Positions 9,280 through 18,786 of a DNA stretch of 64,000 bases are shown here, in pieces (position 1 is the stretch's first letter; each line of letters begins with the position of its first letter). Source of the stretch: Holophagae bacterium (lineage in GTDB: Bacteria > Acidobacteriota > Holophagae > Acanthopleuribacterales > Acanthopleuribacteraceae). Under the pieces are notes generated by a model that worked only from the letters and a program-made list of their open reading frames with translations, had not been told where the DNA came from and ran no database searches. The stretch lies in assembly GCA_029263455.1 (NCBI GenBank), contig JAJCXM010000019.1, positions 236,698 to 300,697 on the forward strand. Direction: 5' to 3'. Position numbers and translations under genes: made by a program.

Positions 9280-10440
9280 GTGGCGATTGAGCATTCAACA
9301 CGACACGCATGGCTGAGGCTGATGCCGGTCTGGTACGTGCTTGGCGCGGGCACTTTGCTAGCGACAACCATCCGCTGGCTATTTTATCTGCCCGAAGCTC
9401 GCACTCGAGTGTTCATTTGCTCAATCGCTTTACTTTGGTTTTCATCTTTAATATCAGCACCGATTCGAGAAGGCGTCGAATCTCGCGGCTTGATTTCCGC
9501 ATTATGGCTCGCATGTGGAATGGCCATTACAACTTGGGCGATAACCATTCATCCGCTCCACTCAATATGGCTGTGTTTCATCTACCCTTTAATATTTGCT
9601 CATTTGTCGTTCAAATGGGCAGCGGTCTTTTCAACACTAATGACCTTTGCCTGGATTCACGCAAGCTTTTCGACCAGCAGTCCTAGCTATTACCAAATAT
9701 TACTCATCGGCCTGATATCGAACCTGGCCGCAATAACACTTGGTGGCTTTATCCACGCCATTATTTCTCAAAGCAAACAACGTAATGAGCTAATTGAACA
9801 GTTGCTTGATGCCCAGACCAAACAAGCGGTCGCGAATAGAGAAGCCGGACGACTAGCCGAACGCCAGCGCATAGCACGCGAACTTCATGCGACTCTGGCA
9901 CAAGATTTAGCCTCAGCCGCGCTCCTTTTAGAGGCCGACAAGGAAAAAAAGAGCCCGCATCATTCAGAAACCATCGGCCAGCTACTCAAAACCGGACATG
10001 AAAAGATTCGGCGCATCATCTGGAGCTTACGTCCTGATCTCAGCGCGCTCGCATTGGAAACATCCATCGAACGCTTAGTGCGCGACTTGAACTGGAAATA
10101 CCCCAAACTGATCGATTTTCAAATTCATGGCGAACCCATAGCCACGACCGATGATCAACGGCGATTGATTGAACTCACTGCGCGAGAAGGTATTGCCAAT
10201 GCTCTCAAACATGGGCATCCAAATAAGATCATCATCACGCTTTCCTACTTGAAAGATCATATCCACATAGATATTGGAGATAATGGAAAAGGAATCACAG
10301 TCTCAGACACTAAGCAAGACGGGTTTGGGATAACAGATTTACGGCATGAGACATCCCAGTTGGGTGGAAGACTCTGTCTCAATAACCGCGAGAATGGTGG
10401 AGCTACCTTAACGTTGGAATTACCTCTGGAAAAAACTTAA
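9280..10440 (+). CDS. Membrane sensor histidine kinase, NarL/HisKA_3 type
   Basis: 386 residues from a GTG immediately after an in-frame stop; no strong ribosome site is visible, so initiation could be a little further in (Met at residue 16). The first ~170 residues hold about five or six hydrophobic helices and no recognised periplasmic sensor domain, suggesting intramembrane sensing. The HisKA_3 box RQRIARELHATLAQD places the phospho-accepting His at about 203. The HATPase region contains REGIANALKHG (N box), DNGKGI (G1) and DGFGITDLRHE. It would autophosphorylate and hand phosphate to the response regulator encoded next; their genes overlap by one base (TAATG). Confidence 0.9.
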   Translation: MAIEHSTRHAWLRLMPVWYVLGAGTLLATTIRWLFYLPEARTRVFICSIALLWFSSLISAPIREGVESRGLISALWLACGMAITTWAITIHPLHSIWLCFIYPLIFAHLSFKWAAVFSTLMTFAWIHASFSTSSPSYYQILLIGLISNLAAITLGGFIHAIISQSKQRNELIEQLLDAQTKQAVANREAGRLAERQRIARELHATLAQDLASAALLLEADKEKKSPHHSETIGQLLKTGHEKIRRIIWSLRPDLSALALETSIERLVRDLNWKYPKLIDFQIHGEPIATTDDQRRLIELTAREGIANALKHGHPNKIIITLSYLKDHIHIDIGDNGKGITVSDTKQDGFGITDLRHETSQLGGRLCLNNRENGGATLTLELPLEKT

Positions 10441-11060
10441 TGCAGCTAACGATTTTGCTGGTCGATGATCATCCTGCCTACCGTGCCGGACTACGTGCCA
10501 TTCTAGAGTCTGAATTCACCATATTGGGTGAAGCTGCCGATGGCGACGCAGCTATTCGACTCATAGACGAATGTTGCCCAGACATCGTAATTCTCGATCT
10601 GGTTATGTCCGGCACTGACGGAATAGGCGTCATGAAACATGTCAGAAAGACAGACAAGAAGACGGCTTTCTTGGTCCTGACCTCATTTGAATCCGACTTC
10701 GATCTGACAGAAGCCGTGGAAGCTGGCGCCAACGGTTATTTGCTCAAAGATGCCACCGCCGTTGAGATCAAAGATGCCTTGAAACGAATCGCACAAGGCG
10801 AAAAGGCGCTGGCACCTCGCGTTGCTTCTAAGTTGTGGTCGCAATGGGTTAGGCCTGGCGAAGAGAGATTAACCTCACGAGAATTAGAAGTCCTAAAGCA
10901 AGTGGCGGCTGGAAAAAGCAACAAGATCATTGCCAGTGATCTATTCATCAGCGAGTCCACCGTCAAAACGCACCTGCTCCACATTTTCGAAAAATTGGCG
11001 GTTAACGACCGTACATCTGCCGTTGTCAAAGGCGTCGAGCGTGGTGACATACGGTTCTAA
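10440..11060 (+). CDS. NarL/LuxR-family response regulator
   Basis: 206 residues. The receiver domain (about 1-120) has the acidic pair in LVDDH (9-10), the phospho-acceptor Asp53 in VILDLVM, Thr81 and Lys103 (YLLKDAT). The C-terminal LuxR-type helix-turn-helix (about 138-200) reads LTSRELEVLKQVAAGKSN...SESTVKTHL. Translation is coupled to the kinase gene through the TAATG overlap. The target promoters cannot be inferred; no downstream effector gene is in the same operon, because the next genes are convergent. Confidence 0.93.
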   Translation: MQLTILLVDDHPAYRAGLRAILESEFTILGEAADGDAAIRLIDECCPDIVILDLVMSGTDGIGVMKHVRKTDKKTAFLVLTSFESDFDLTEAVEAGANGYLLKDATAVEIKDALKRIAQGEKALAPRVASKLWSQWVRPGEERLTSRELEVLKQVAAGKSNKIIASDLFISESTVKTHLLHIFEKLAVNDRTSAVVKGVERGDIRF

Positions 11061-11110
11061 GCACTTTAAAGATCCTCAAGCGGCCAGCATTTTAGCCTTT
11101 CTTTAACCCT

Positions 11111-12232
11111 TTAATTTCCAAATACTTGAGTTGGCAGCCCTTGGCAATGATGGCAGCTAAGCGACTGTCTGAATTGGGCGTGACAGCGCGGGCAATAGTG
11201 ACTGGCTCCACCCTCTACAGGAGGAGCTTTGTCGGCCTCTGCTGCGTCGACCCCTAACGCCGCCGCCATTTTCAGATACGCTTCAAGAACCATCTTCACA
11301 AAAGTCTTTTCAATGACATCGGCTTCAGGGTTCGACTCGTTGGCTACAGGATTCTTTGCATCTCGGATCAATTTAATCAGCATGCCTTCTGCCTGCTGCT
11401 TTTCGCCAAGCGCATCGAGAAGCGTGACCGGGTGCGTCTCAAGCGAATTCACGCTCAGGATAGACGTGGCGCGCATGGCATATGTCGGCGCGATTATCAT
11501 GATGAATAGACTGCGCGCGGGCCAAGCGAGCTTTGGGTGCAAACGACGATATTGAGTCACAAACACAACAATGACGATGATGTGTAAAGCAACGAATAAC
11601 GCACATAAGGACAGCCAAACAATAAGCGGCGCACCAAGCGCAAACAACGAGGGAAACACGACAAACAGAAATACGAATTCCAGAGTCGTCAACCAACTTA
11701 GGCTTTTTGAATGCTCAAAAACTTGATCGATTCGTGTAGCCGCGATTCTTGGCTTAAGTCGCTTTGCCATCCATTTCTTGATGACCAAGTCAGAGCCATT
11801 CTTGGCTGCATAGTGCCTAGCCAATTCGGCCATGCCCTTGGCTCGGGACTCATGACTCGTCTCGATGTAACATGACTCGCATAAGGTTACGCGTTCCGAA
11901 CGACGAGTCACCTTTGACTGGTCAATTTTCGAACAATGACAACGTCGCACCTTGGAATGAGCCATGGCGGGCAGTGACAGGGGCACATAGCTACTTACCC
12001 CGCCCGCGCCGAAACTGGCTTCCCAAAAAGGCACCCTCCAGAGCATCTGAAAGGGCCAAAACCCGGAAAAGGCTAGGCCGCCACGATGATTGGACAACCA
12101 GCCGATGGGCAAGCAGACTCTCGATTTGGCAAACGATTTGGTCACCACTAAATCGCCGTCTGAAACCCAAACAAAACACTCGCTGCCATAAATCAGCAGC
12201 AACAGAATCCATAGTTCCCAGATCGGATGCAC
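11111..12232 (-). CDS. Membrane protein with two zinc-ribbon-like Cys clusters
   Basis: 373 residues from a GTG at 12232, which follows an AGG-containing site inside the end of the upstream gene. The N-terminus begins with a hydrophobic helix. A cysteine cluster follows in the first third (RCHCSK ... LCESCYIE, four Cys). A pair of transmembrane helices lies near the middle (WLTTLEFVFLFVVFPSLF and an adjacent stretch). The tail carries CPRCHAQFRQSLSCHHC, a C-x2-C-x9-C-x2-C ribbon. I do not recognise the family. It starts 6 nt after the stop of the DUF2167 gene, so the two are almost certainly cotranscribed and may work together at the membrane. The start is less certain than the body. Confidence 0.75.
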   Translation of the reverse strand: MHPIWELWILLLLIYGSECFVWVSDGDLVVTKSFAKSRVCLPIGWLSNHRGGLAFSGFWPFQMLWRVPFWEASFGAGGVSSYVPLSLPAMAHSKVRRCHCSKIDQSKVTRRSERVTLCESCYIETSHESRAKGMAELARHYAAKNGSDLVIKKWMAKRLKPRIAATRIDQVFEHSKSLSWLTTLEFVFLFVVFPSLFALGAPLIVWLSLCALFVALHIIVIVVFVTQYRRLHPKLAWPARSLFIMIIAPTYAMRATSILSVNSLETHPVTLLDALGEKQQAEGMLIKLIRDAKNPVANESNPEADVIEKTFVKMVLEAYLKMAAALGVDAAEADKAPPVEGGASHYCPRCHAQFRQSLSCHHCQGLPTQVFGN

Positions 12233-12238
12233 GTTGAC

Positions 12239-13093
12239 CTAACTCTGGGGTGAATCACTCTCTTCGGTATTGCGCCCAAACAAGCGCTTAAAGAATGAAA
12301 TAGCGCCCGTCCCAATGGCTGCCAGTGCAACCAAAATCGGTTTGAGAAACTTAGTCAGGAACCCAGTTTTTGCGGCAATCGCCACTGCACCACCGGTTAC
12401 TAAGGCTGCTAATCCGTATTCTGCTATCTTGTCACCCGAAACATAGTCCGCATAACTTTGACCTTGCTGATATGAAAATCCAGTCAAGATATTCCTTGTT
12501 TCAGCTAATGCCATGTCAAATTCGGTGGGATCACAGACAAGTGTCACATTGGTCACACCGTTGCGGCCCAGTAATCGGATGTTGTGGTTAAGAACCGGCG
12601 TTCCTTCGCTGTCAAATTCGATGCACCATTCCAGATTGTTGGTTTCCTCTTCATAAGCAGGCTCAATACGCCAGCCTACAAGGTTTAGTGGCGCGATCCC
12701 CATTTCAGCACGGGCCTTATTGCTCTGCTTGGTGCCTTCCCTGAAAGAGTCAAGAATATCGTCGGCATCAATTTCGTCTTTGTCATCGTCTTTAACATAG
12801 CCAACAGAATCAAACTCAAAAACCACAAACCAACCAAAAGGGTTCTCGGCACTAGCAACCAACCCGACTTCGGTATTAGTCGGGAAATTTCCATATAGAT
12901 CCATCAAACGACGAGTCTCATCGCCATCTAAGAACACATAAGTATCGCTTAGCTCGATTTGAGCGATCTTATCCAGGTCAGCCAATGAGGTAGATTGCCA
13001 ATCAAAAGTTGGCGCTTCATATTCGGTTTCTGGCTCCTCTTGAGCATAACTTAGGGCCAAAGAGCAAAGAACCGCAGCGAAGACATATTTCAT
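12239..13093 (-). CDS. DUF2167 family membrane-anchored protein
   Basis: 284 residues from the ATG at 13093, chosen for the GGGGGAG site 8 nt before it and the signal peptide (MKYVFAAVLCSLALSYA|QEE). The extracytoplasmic part contains LVGWRIEPAYEEETNNLEW, and then GQSYADYVSGDKIAEYGLAAL leads into a transmembrane segment. These two regions match my memory of DUF2167. A second hydrophobic helix (FLKPILVALAAIGTGAI) and a basic tail end the protein. DUF2167 has no settled function. It is the first gene of a two-gene unit with the zinc-ribbon membrane protein downstream. Confidence 0.8.
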   Translation of the reverse strand: MKYVFAAVLCSLALSYAQEEPETEYEAPTFDWQSTSLADLDKIAQIELSDTYVFLDGDETRRLMDLYGNFPTNTEVGLVASAENPFGWFVVFEFDSVGYVKDDDKDEIDADDILDSFREGTKQSNKARAEMGIAPLNLVGWRIEPAYEEETNNLEWCIEFDSEGTPVLNHNIRLLGRNGVTNVTLVCDPTEFDMALAETRNILTGFSYQQGQSYADYVSGDKIAEYGLAALVTGGAVAIAAKTGFLTKFLKPILVALAAIGTGAISFFKRLFGRNTEESDSPQS

Positions 13094-13274
13094 GATGTCA
13101 CTCCCCCTCTCAAATAATTTGGCCATTAACGCAGATGAATCGATCAAATGCAACCCCTTGCTTATCCTTATCTAGACCGAAGCCCAATCCATAGATTCCG
13201 ACAATTAATCGGTGATCGCGTTGAGCCACGCAAGAAACTTCGAATCGACGATGGAAGTCCATGCACTAGTGCGC

Positions 13275-13280
13275 TAGAAT
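13275..13280 (+). promoter_or_regulatory. TAGAAT, possible -10 element
   Basis: TAGAAT lies 34 nt before the saccharopine dehydrogenase-like start. The same hexamer occurs 20-60 nt before other starts in this window (24516, 32998, 41200, 45560). No good -35 is visible here. Confidence 0.3.
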
Positions 13281-13314
13281 CCCGTGGCCGCAATGGGACA
13301 CACGGAGGCAGTTC

Positions 13315-14658
13315 ATGAAACGTATCTTGGTTCTTGGCGCAGGACGCAGCGCACCTTTTCTCATAAAGTACTTGCTAGACAACGCCGAACATCATGATTG
13401 GTTTGTCACGGTAGGCGATGTCATCCTTGAAGCGGCTGAAAAAGCAGTTGGTCGGCATCCTCGTGGCGCAGCCATTCAATTTGATGTCAATGATTCAGAA
13501 TTGCGTGCTCAGATCATTGCTGCTGCCGATGTAGTCGTGAACCTTATCGCACCTAATTTTCAAGCCATGCTTGCGGCTGACTGCCTAAAACACCGCACCC
13601 ACATGGTTTCAGCGTCCTATTGCAATGAACAAATTCGTGACATGAATCAGGACGCTGTCCGTCATGGGACGCTGATCCTTACGGAAATGGGATTAGATCC
13701 CGGGATCGACCACATGTCCGCCATTTCACTTATCGAAGAGATTCGTGGACGCGGCGGTAAAATTACCAGTTTCCGATCCTATGGAGGCGGACTACCCGCA
13801 CCTGGTGAAGTGGACAATCCCCTTCAATACGCGATCACATGGAACCCGCGCAATGTAGTCATGTCCGGAAGCGACGGTGCACTGTTTCTTGAAAACAATG
13901 CGGTAAAGATCATTCCTCACCAACGTCTATTCCAGCAGACCTGGCCCGTTGATGTACGAGGACTCGGCGTCATGGAAGGCTACGCTAACCGCGATTCAAT
14001 CTCCTATAAAGATTATTTTGGCCTTGATGACGTACACACCATCGTCCGTGGGACTTTGCGGTATCCTGGCTTTTGCGAAACATGGTCACAGATCGTCAAT
14101 TTGGGTTTACCTAACGAAAATTTGTCGATCCCCAACCTGGCAGAAAAGAGTGTTCGTGACGTGGTTAAGATGTTCTTACCCGCCACCGTATCTGGCGGCA
14201 GTACAGAATCGCAATTGGCTGCCTACTTGAATATCAACCCAACAGGCGCCGTCATGTCGAAATTACGCTGGTTAGGACTTTTCTCAGACGAGCCTTTAGG
14301 CGCAAAAGGTCACACCTCAACTCACATGATGGTTCATTTGCTTAACGAGAAATTGGCCATGCCAGCGACTGCGCGCGACCTTGTTGTCCTTGTGCACGAG
14401 CTCGATGTTGAATATGACACGGGCCGAAAAGAACAAATCAAATCGACGATGATTGAATACGGACAAGCGGGCGGCATTACGGCAATGTCTAAAACGGTGG
14501 GCATGCCTTTGGGCATTGCAGTGAAGCTATTGCTCAACAACGAGCTCCCGATCACGGGCGTACAAATACCCATCCACCCGGCCGTGTATCGACCCATCCT
14601 CGCCGAACTCGCTTCGGAAGGTTTGTCATTTACTGAGCATGTTGAAGAAGTACTATAA
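13315..14658 (+). CDS. Saccharopine dehydrogenase family protein
   Basis: 447 residues, with CGGAGG 6 nt before the ATG. The N-terminus is a Rossmann nucleotide site (RILVLGAGRSAPFLIKYLL), followed by VVNLIAPNF and a catalytic-domain segment TEMGLDPGIDHMSA. Next comes SYGGGLPAPGEVDNPLQYAITW, given here as two pieces: SYGGGLPAPGE and NPLQYAITW. These strings are typical of the saccharopine reductase/dehydrogenase (LYS9-type) fold. In other organisms these enzymes act in lysine synthesis or degradation. No lysine-pathway partner lies nearby, so the exact substrate (saccharopine or another imino acid) is open. The gene seems monocistronic. Confidence 0.88.
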   Translation: MKRILVLGAGRSAPFLIKYLLDNAEHHDWFVTVGDVILEAAEKAVGRHPRGAAIQFDVNDSELRAQIIAAADVVVNLIAPNFQAMLAADCLKHRTHMVSASYCNEQIRDMNQDAVRHGTLILTEMGLDPGIDHMSAISLIEEIRGRGGKITSFRSYGGGLPAPGEVDNPLQYAITWNPRNVVMSGSDGALFLENNAVKIIPHQRLFQQTWPVDVRGLGVMEGYANRDSISYKDYFGLDDVHTIVRGTLRYPGFCETWSQIVNLGLPNENLSIPNLAEKSVRDVVKMFLPATVSGGSTESQLAAYLNINPTGAVMSKLRWLGLFSDEPLGAKGHTSTHMMVHLLNEKLAMPATARDLVVLVHELDVEYDTGRKEQIKSTMIEYGQAGGITAMSKTVGMPLGIAVKLLLNNELPITGVQIPIHPAVYRPILAELASEGLSFTEHVEEVL

Positions 14659-14894
14659 ACCCGGCAATATCTAGCGGCTGTTATCAAGTACATACACCTA
14701 ATTGAAATTTTGAGAATGAATTCGTCCCAATCGGGTCATCGGCGCGTCTCTCGTCTATTTGACCGGCTTCGAATTGCTCGGGTCACTGTCGATGTGCATC
14801 CGCAATTGCCAAGTTCCAATTAGTTCACCGCAGCAATCGTGACCCCGAATCAATTAGTGATAGAGTTGATGGACCATCAAAACGAGGCACTACC

Positions 14895-15419
14895 TTGTCC
14901 CTTCGAGACCTTCTCACCTGGCTCAACAGTCACAGTTGGCAATTGATGCTATTGCTGGTTTGGCCGCCCACGCTTAGTTTTTTATTGAGTTTCAAGTCGG
15001 GACGCAAAAAAGAATCTCATCTCAAACTTAAATACCTCTATTCTGTCATTGTTTACAGCACCACCATTCCAGGTATATTGGCGACGGTGCTGACCGGATA
15101 CGCCTTGTTCTTTACCAAAGAGAACCTCTTAGACGTTAACTTGATCACTTACCTTGCGCCTATCGTGGCCATGCTCGCGACGCTCTTTTTAGTGGCCAAG
15201 AACATTGATTTCAATGACATTCCTGGCTTTGACCGCATCTCAGGCTTGATGCTCATGATCGGTCTCACCTTCTTGATTGTGCTTGGCGTGGCGAAGACAC
15301 GCATTTGGCTTATATTCGGTAGCTCCATTTTCATGTTATTTGGGCTATGCGTGGGTGTATTCGTAGCACTTCGGTGGGGTGCCTCGTTGTTGATCCATGG
15401 CAAACAGAGTCGAGACTAG
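14895..15419 (+). CDS. Small integral membrane protein, unknown
   Basis: 174 residues from a TTG at 14895, preceded by GAGG at a workable distance. Four or five hydrophobic helices are visible: around 17-30, 50-70, 83-99, 116-130 and 136-160. No family motif was recognised. It overlaps the convergent dockerin-like gene by 4 nt at its 3' end. The 236-nt gap before it (14659-14894) shows nothing recognisable. Confidence 0.65.
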   Translation: MSLRDLLTWLNSHSWQLMLLLVWPPTLSFLLSFKSGRKKESHLKLKYLYSVIVYSTTIPGILATVLTGYALFFTKENLLDVNLITYLAPIVAMLATLFLVAKNIDFNDIPGFDRISGLMLMIGLTFLIVLGVAKTRIWLIFGSSIFMLFGLCVGVFVALRWGASLLIHGKQSRD

Positions 15420-16552
15420 GGAGGAAGTGCTTCACCCGAATCGGGGTGCACCATCAAACCAGACACATCGACAATCTCGAAATCACTGCCTTGCAAAATG
15501 TCGAGTGTATGTAGGTCATCGTTGTCCCAGCGCTCATCGGGCACGCCTGAGATATACCAAGCGCTGCCATTATCGGCCAACATCATTCCATACTCTTTAA
15601 GCGCCGTTAACAGGACCTGCATTTCTGGACTGAAACCGGAAATGTCGTAACCCGACTTCAAGCGCGCCCTAATACCCATGGGCGGGTGATTGAGATTTGT
15701 ACTCGAGGATGCAAAGTGTCTGGCTGGCCAGACGTAAGCACGTTGTGTCTGTGGAGCCGTAAACCGCAATGCATGGCGAATGGCGCCAGCTTCGATCTCA
15801 TCATAACGTACCAGACCCGGCAAAATAGGGAGCCCGGCAGCATCCGCCGATGTCCAGCCATCGGGGCGCAAGTCATTGGACATTAAGTCGTAAACGGCCC
15901 CGGAATCGCCGGTCCAACTCGTTCCACCACCTTGAGGAAAGGCATAGAAGACTTCATAGAGCATGCAGTTGTCGCGGTCTACCACGAGTACATGGCGGTC
16001 ACCGGTCCCAGCAGAGCCCCCTTCAATCGGCGCATCTGGAGGAATAGGATAAGGGCCCGGGTCACTCTCATCGTCGTAAAGAAAGGTGATCGGAACCAGT
16101 GGTTGGCTGCCCGGAACATCCACGTAAGGGATGCCAATGGGGGCGCCCTGCCAGAGCCCAGACCCAAAGTCCATGTGAAATCCAGTATTGGCACCTATCG
16201 TATTGATGTAGGCGCTGGACATTGCATGCAACGGTAAGTCGTCGACACGCCGATTCCAAATATTATTGCTAGGTAACATGGGACAGCCCACAATATTCGG
16301 CCCACACAGCTCGCCAAATGCGGTCATCACACGCTGAAGATCAAGAACATCAATGCGACCGTTGCCGTTTATATCTTGCTGGCTGTCGAAACCCGCTTGA
16401 CCATCAACTAATGCCCAATTGCTTTGAATAAGAGCAAAGTCATCACCATCAACAACCCCATTACCGTCCACATCTGCCAGACACAGACCTTGACCCATGC
16501 AGAAGGAACTTAAGCAAAAAACGAGCGGCATTGCTCGAAGACAATTACGCAT
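15416..16552 (-). CDS. Secreted protein with N-terminal dockerin-like repeat
   Basis: 378 residues. The signal peptide (MRNCLRAMPLVFCLSSFCMG|Q) is followed at once by two dockerin-type calcium loops, DVDGNGVVDGDDFALI (from about residue 27) and DINGNGRIDVLDLQRV (from about 61). The remaining ~280 residues form an unrecognised domain, with segments such as NNIWNRRVDDLP, GDRHVLVVDRDNC and RYDEIEAGAIRHALRF. The pattern resembles exported proteins of unknown activity that I have seen in environmental genomes. A lone N-terminal dockerin without a visible cohesin partner suggests calcium-stabilised folding or surface attachment rather than a cellulosome. The gene overlaps the convergent membrane-protein gene by 4 nt. 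Confidence 0.8.
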   Translation of the reverse strand: MRNCLRAMPLVFCLSSFCMGQGLCLADVDGNGVVDGDDFALIQSNWALVDGQAGFDSQQDINGNGRIDVLDLQRVMTAFGELCGPNIVGCPMLPSNNIWNRRVDDLPLHAMSSAYINTIGANTGFHMDFGSGLWQGAPIGIPYVDVPGSQPLVPITFLYDDESDPGPYPIPPDAPIEGGSAGTGDRHVLVVDRDNCMLYEVFYAFPQGGGTSWTGDSGAVYDLMSNDLRPDGWTSADAAGLPILPGLVRYDEIEAGAIRHALRFTAPQTQRAYVWPARHFASSSTNLNHPPMGIRARLKSGYDISGFSPEMQVLLTALKEYGMMLADNGSAWYISGVPDERWDNDDLHTLDILQGSDFEIVDVSGLMVHPDSGEALPP

Positions 16553-16674
16553 ATGACCTCAATACAGTTATTGAGACAGATACAAGAACCATGCATGTCT
16601 GAGACTCAATACGTCAACATGAAACGCACTTTACTTAGGTTTATGTGAGCTGGGTCATGAAATAATATCTGCCG

Positions 16675-17778
16675 CTATTTGGTTATGGGATTGACCTCAG
16701 CGATTTGCGCGCGCAGTGTTTGAAACTGTTGATCGGTAACCGGCCTCCAACGTTTGCGGCGAAGCCTCGACTGAACCGCATCAAACTCAATCGAAAAACT
16801 TGTGACATGACGGCCCTGCTGATTAAAGATGTGGCAGCGCCCACTTTTTCCACGCACCGCAAACGCGTCTGATTTAACGTCATAAAAAACACGTTCGCTG
16901 TTGGCTGAGGCAACGTCAGACAGTGCTTTTTCTATGGGCCGCTGTGGACGACGATGTTGCGCATGTTTCGTGGTTCGAAGCGTTCGTTTTTGCTGGCGAA
17001 CCAAGTCAGAAGCCAATTTCCTCACGATGGCGTTGGCATCCGCTCTGGCTGTTCGTGTTTGCGTTGCGGCCAATCTAATCGACTCGCTCAACCAGGGAAG
17101 TTGTTCGGAGACCAAAATACGATGTTCCGGTTCAACCAGCACATTAATATGGTTCTCTAGTTGATTCAGATGGTCGCGGGATGCCACACATTGGATAGTC
17201 AACGCAAGTTTCTCCAATTCGCCCGTTGACCCACGTAAACGAAAATAACCCATCAAAATTTGAGACAACACAACAAAGGTTTGAGAGTGCTTCCCGTTTC
17301 CTACCAATGTCCTCGCATGCAGAGATTCACCGTCCATCACGACGGCGATCGAATTCGGCCGATCGCTGTAAAGTTGATGCACTTCTTGATGACCCAAATC
17401 CAATAACGCTTGGTGAAACTGATGCCAGATGGGTCGTCCCGATTCTGAGTAGCCGGTGAACACATCCAGGGTTGACGACGGCATGGCATGTTCACAGTGG
17501 CTGGACCGGCAGGCATAACAATAAACACGTCCTGGCACATATGAATCACGTTGAGCTTGTAAAGTGGCCAGTTGCCTGGCCAGCTGTTCACCTAAAGAAT
17601 CAACAAAGGAAACGCTCCAGTCGGCGTGGGGATCAACCTCAAGTCTTAGGTCTAATGCAAAGGGCTGCAGACCTTCTGCTGAGCCGAATCGAGCCTGTTG
17701 CTCCGCACGGATCATAGCGCGTAGCGGTTCTAGCATTGCCCGTTCGCGCCGTTCCTGTCGATTGTCCGTGAATGTCAT
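16675..17778 (-). CDS. Uncharacterised protein with SWIM-like zinc finger
   Basis: 367 residues from the ATG at 17778; an AGAGG site 5 nt upstream favours it over a GTG two codons earlier. The N-terminal half contains YCYACRSSHCEHAMP, a C-x2-C-x4-C-x-H cluster close to the SWIM finger pattern C-x-C-xn-C-x-H. The middle is long, helical and Arg/Gln-rich (RTARADANAIVRKLASDLV, RRPQRPIEKALSDVASANS). The tail (SGRCHIFNQQGRHVTSFS) looks like a small beta unit. There is no signal peptide, so it is probably cytosolic and may bind nucleic acid or protein; that is inference. It lies 102 nt downstream of rimK on the same strand. Confidence 0.7.
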   Translation of the reverse strand: MTFTDNRQERRERAMLEPLRAMIRAEQQARFGSAEGLQPFALDLRLEVDPHADWSVSFVDSLGEQLARQLATLQAQRDSYVPGRVYCYACRSSHCEHAMPSSTLDVFTGYSESGRPIWHQFHQALLDLGHQEVHQLYSDRPNSIAVVMDGESLHARTLVGNGKHSQTFVVLSQILMGYFRLRGSTGELEKLALTIQCVASRDHLNQLENHINVLVEPEHRILVSEQLPWLSESIRLAATQTRTARADANAIVRKLASDLVRQQKRTLRTTKHAQHRRPQRPIEKALSDVASANSERVFYDVKSDAFAVRGKSGRCHIFNQQGRHVTSFSIEFDAVQSRLRRKRWRPVTDQQFQTLRAQIAEVNPITK

Positions 17779-17880
17779 AAACACCTCTAAACCACTGTGT
17801 CTTTGAGGTTTTCTAGCTACAAGCAGTCATCCATTGAGCCATCATCGCCCAATCCTTGCTCTCACCTTTGCTACATACGT

Positions 17881-18786
17881 TCAGCCTTTGCCTCTTGTTT
17901 TGGTCTTGCCTGGCTTTGCGTTCTTTTCGATAAAGGCAATGATGTCTGCAGCGATATCCAAGTCAGTTGCCTTTGTTATTCCTTCCAGCCCAGGCGATGA
18001 GTTAACTTCCATGACGACCGGGCCGTGATTGGAACGTAACATGTCGACACCAGCAACATTGAGACCCATGATTTGCGCGGCGCGAACGGCTGTTGCGCGC
18101 TCAGTGGGTGTGATTTTGACCGTTACCGCATTGCCGCCTCGATGGAGGTTGGAGCGGAAATCGCCTTCTGCCCCGGTTCGCTTCATGGCAGCCACAACCT
18201 TATCGCCAATGACAAAACACCTAAGATCTGAACCCTTGGACTCTTTAATAAATTCTTGAACCAGAATATTCACGTTCAAGCCTCGGAAAGCCTCAATTAC
18301 GCTAGTAGCAGCCTGATTGGTTTCGGCCATGACGACACCAATGCCCTGCGTACCTTCTAACAACTTAATGATTAACGGAGCCCCACCTACTAACTTAATC
18401 AGGTCCTCGGTGTAATGCGTGGAATGAGCAAAGCCAGTGACTGGCAAGCCAACCCCTTTGCGGGCCAATAGCTGTAAGGAGCGTAATTTGTCGCGGGAGC
18501 GCGTAATGGCCACCGATTCGTTGACACAATACACACCCATCATTTCAAATTGACGAACCACCGAAGTTCCGTAAAAGGTGGTCGACGCCCCAATTCTGGG
18601 AATAACGGCATCAAACCCTTTGAGTTCTTTGCCTCGGTAATAGATAGCTGGCCTGAGTGAAGTGATTTCCATATAGCACTTCAAATGGTCAACAACAGAA
18701 ACTTCATGGCCACGGTTCTTGGCCGCTTGGATCAACGCGTTGGTTGAAAACAGGCGCATGCTGCGGGACAAAATACAAATCCTCAC
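17881..18786 (-). CDS. rimK: RimK-type ATP-grasp glutamate ligase
   Basis: 301 residues, about the length of E. coli RimK (300). It begins [18 protein letters not shown] and has the RimK signatures [35 protein letters not shown] (ATP-grasp), [17 protein letters not shown] and [14 protein letters not shown] (metal site with Glu and Asn). RimK adds glutamate residues to the C-terminus of ribosomal protein S6 and can make poly-glutamate. The ATG overlaps the rimB stop by 4 nt, so translation is coupled. Lys/Arg-rich tail residues (GKTKTRGKG) are the only unusual part. Confidence 0.93.
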   Translation of the reverse strand: MRICILSRSMRLFSTNALIQAAKNRGHEVSVVDHLKCYMEITSLRPAIYYRGKELKGFDAVIPRIGASTTFYGTSVVRQFEMMGVYCVNESVAITRSRDKLRSLQLLARKGVGLPVTGFAHSTHYTEDLIKLVGGAPLIIKLLEGTQGIGVVMAETNQAATSVIEAFRGLNVNILVQEFIKESKGSDLRCFVIGDKVVAAMKRTGAEGDFRSNLHRGGNAVTVKITPTERATAVRAAQIMGLNVAGVDMLRSNHGPVVMEVNSSPGLEGITKATDLDIAADIIAFIEKNAKPGKTKTRGKG

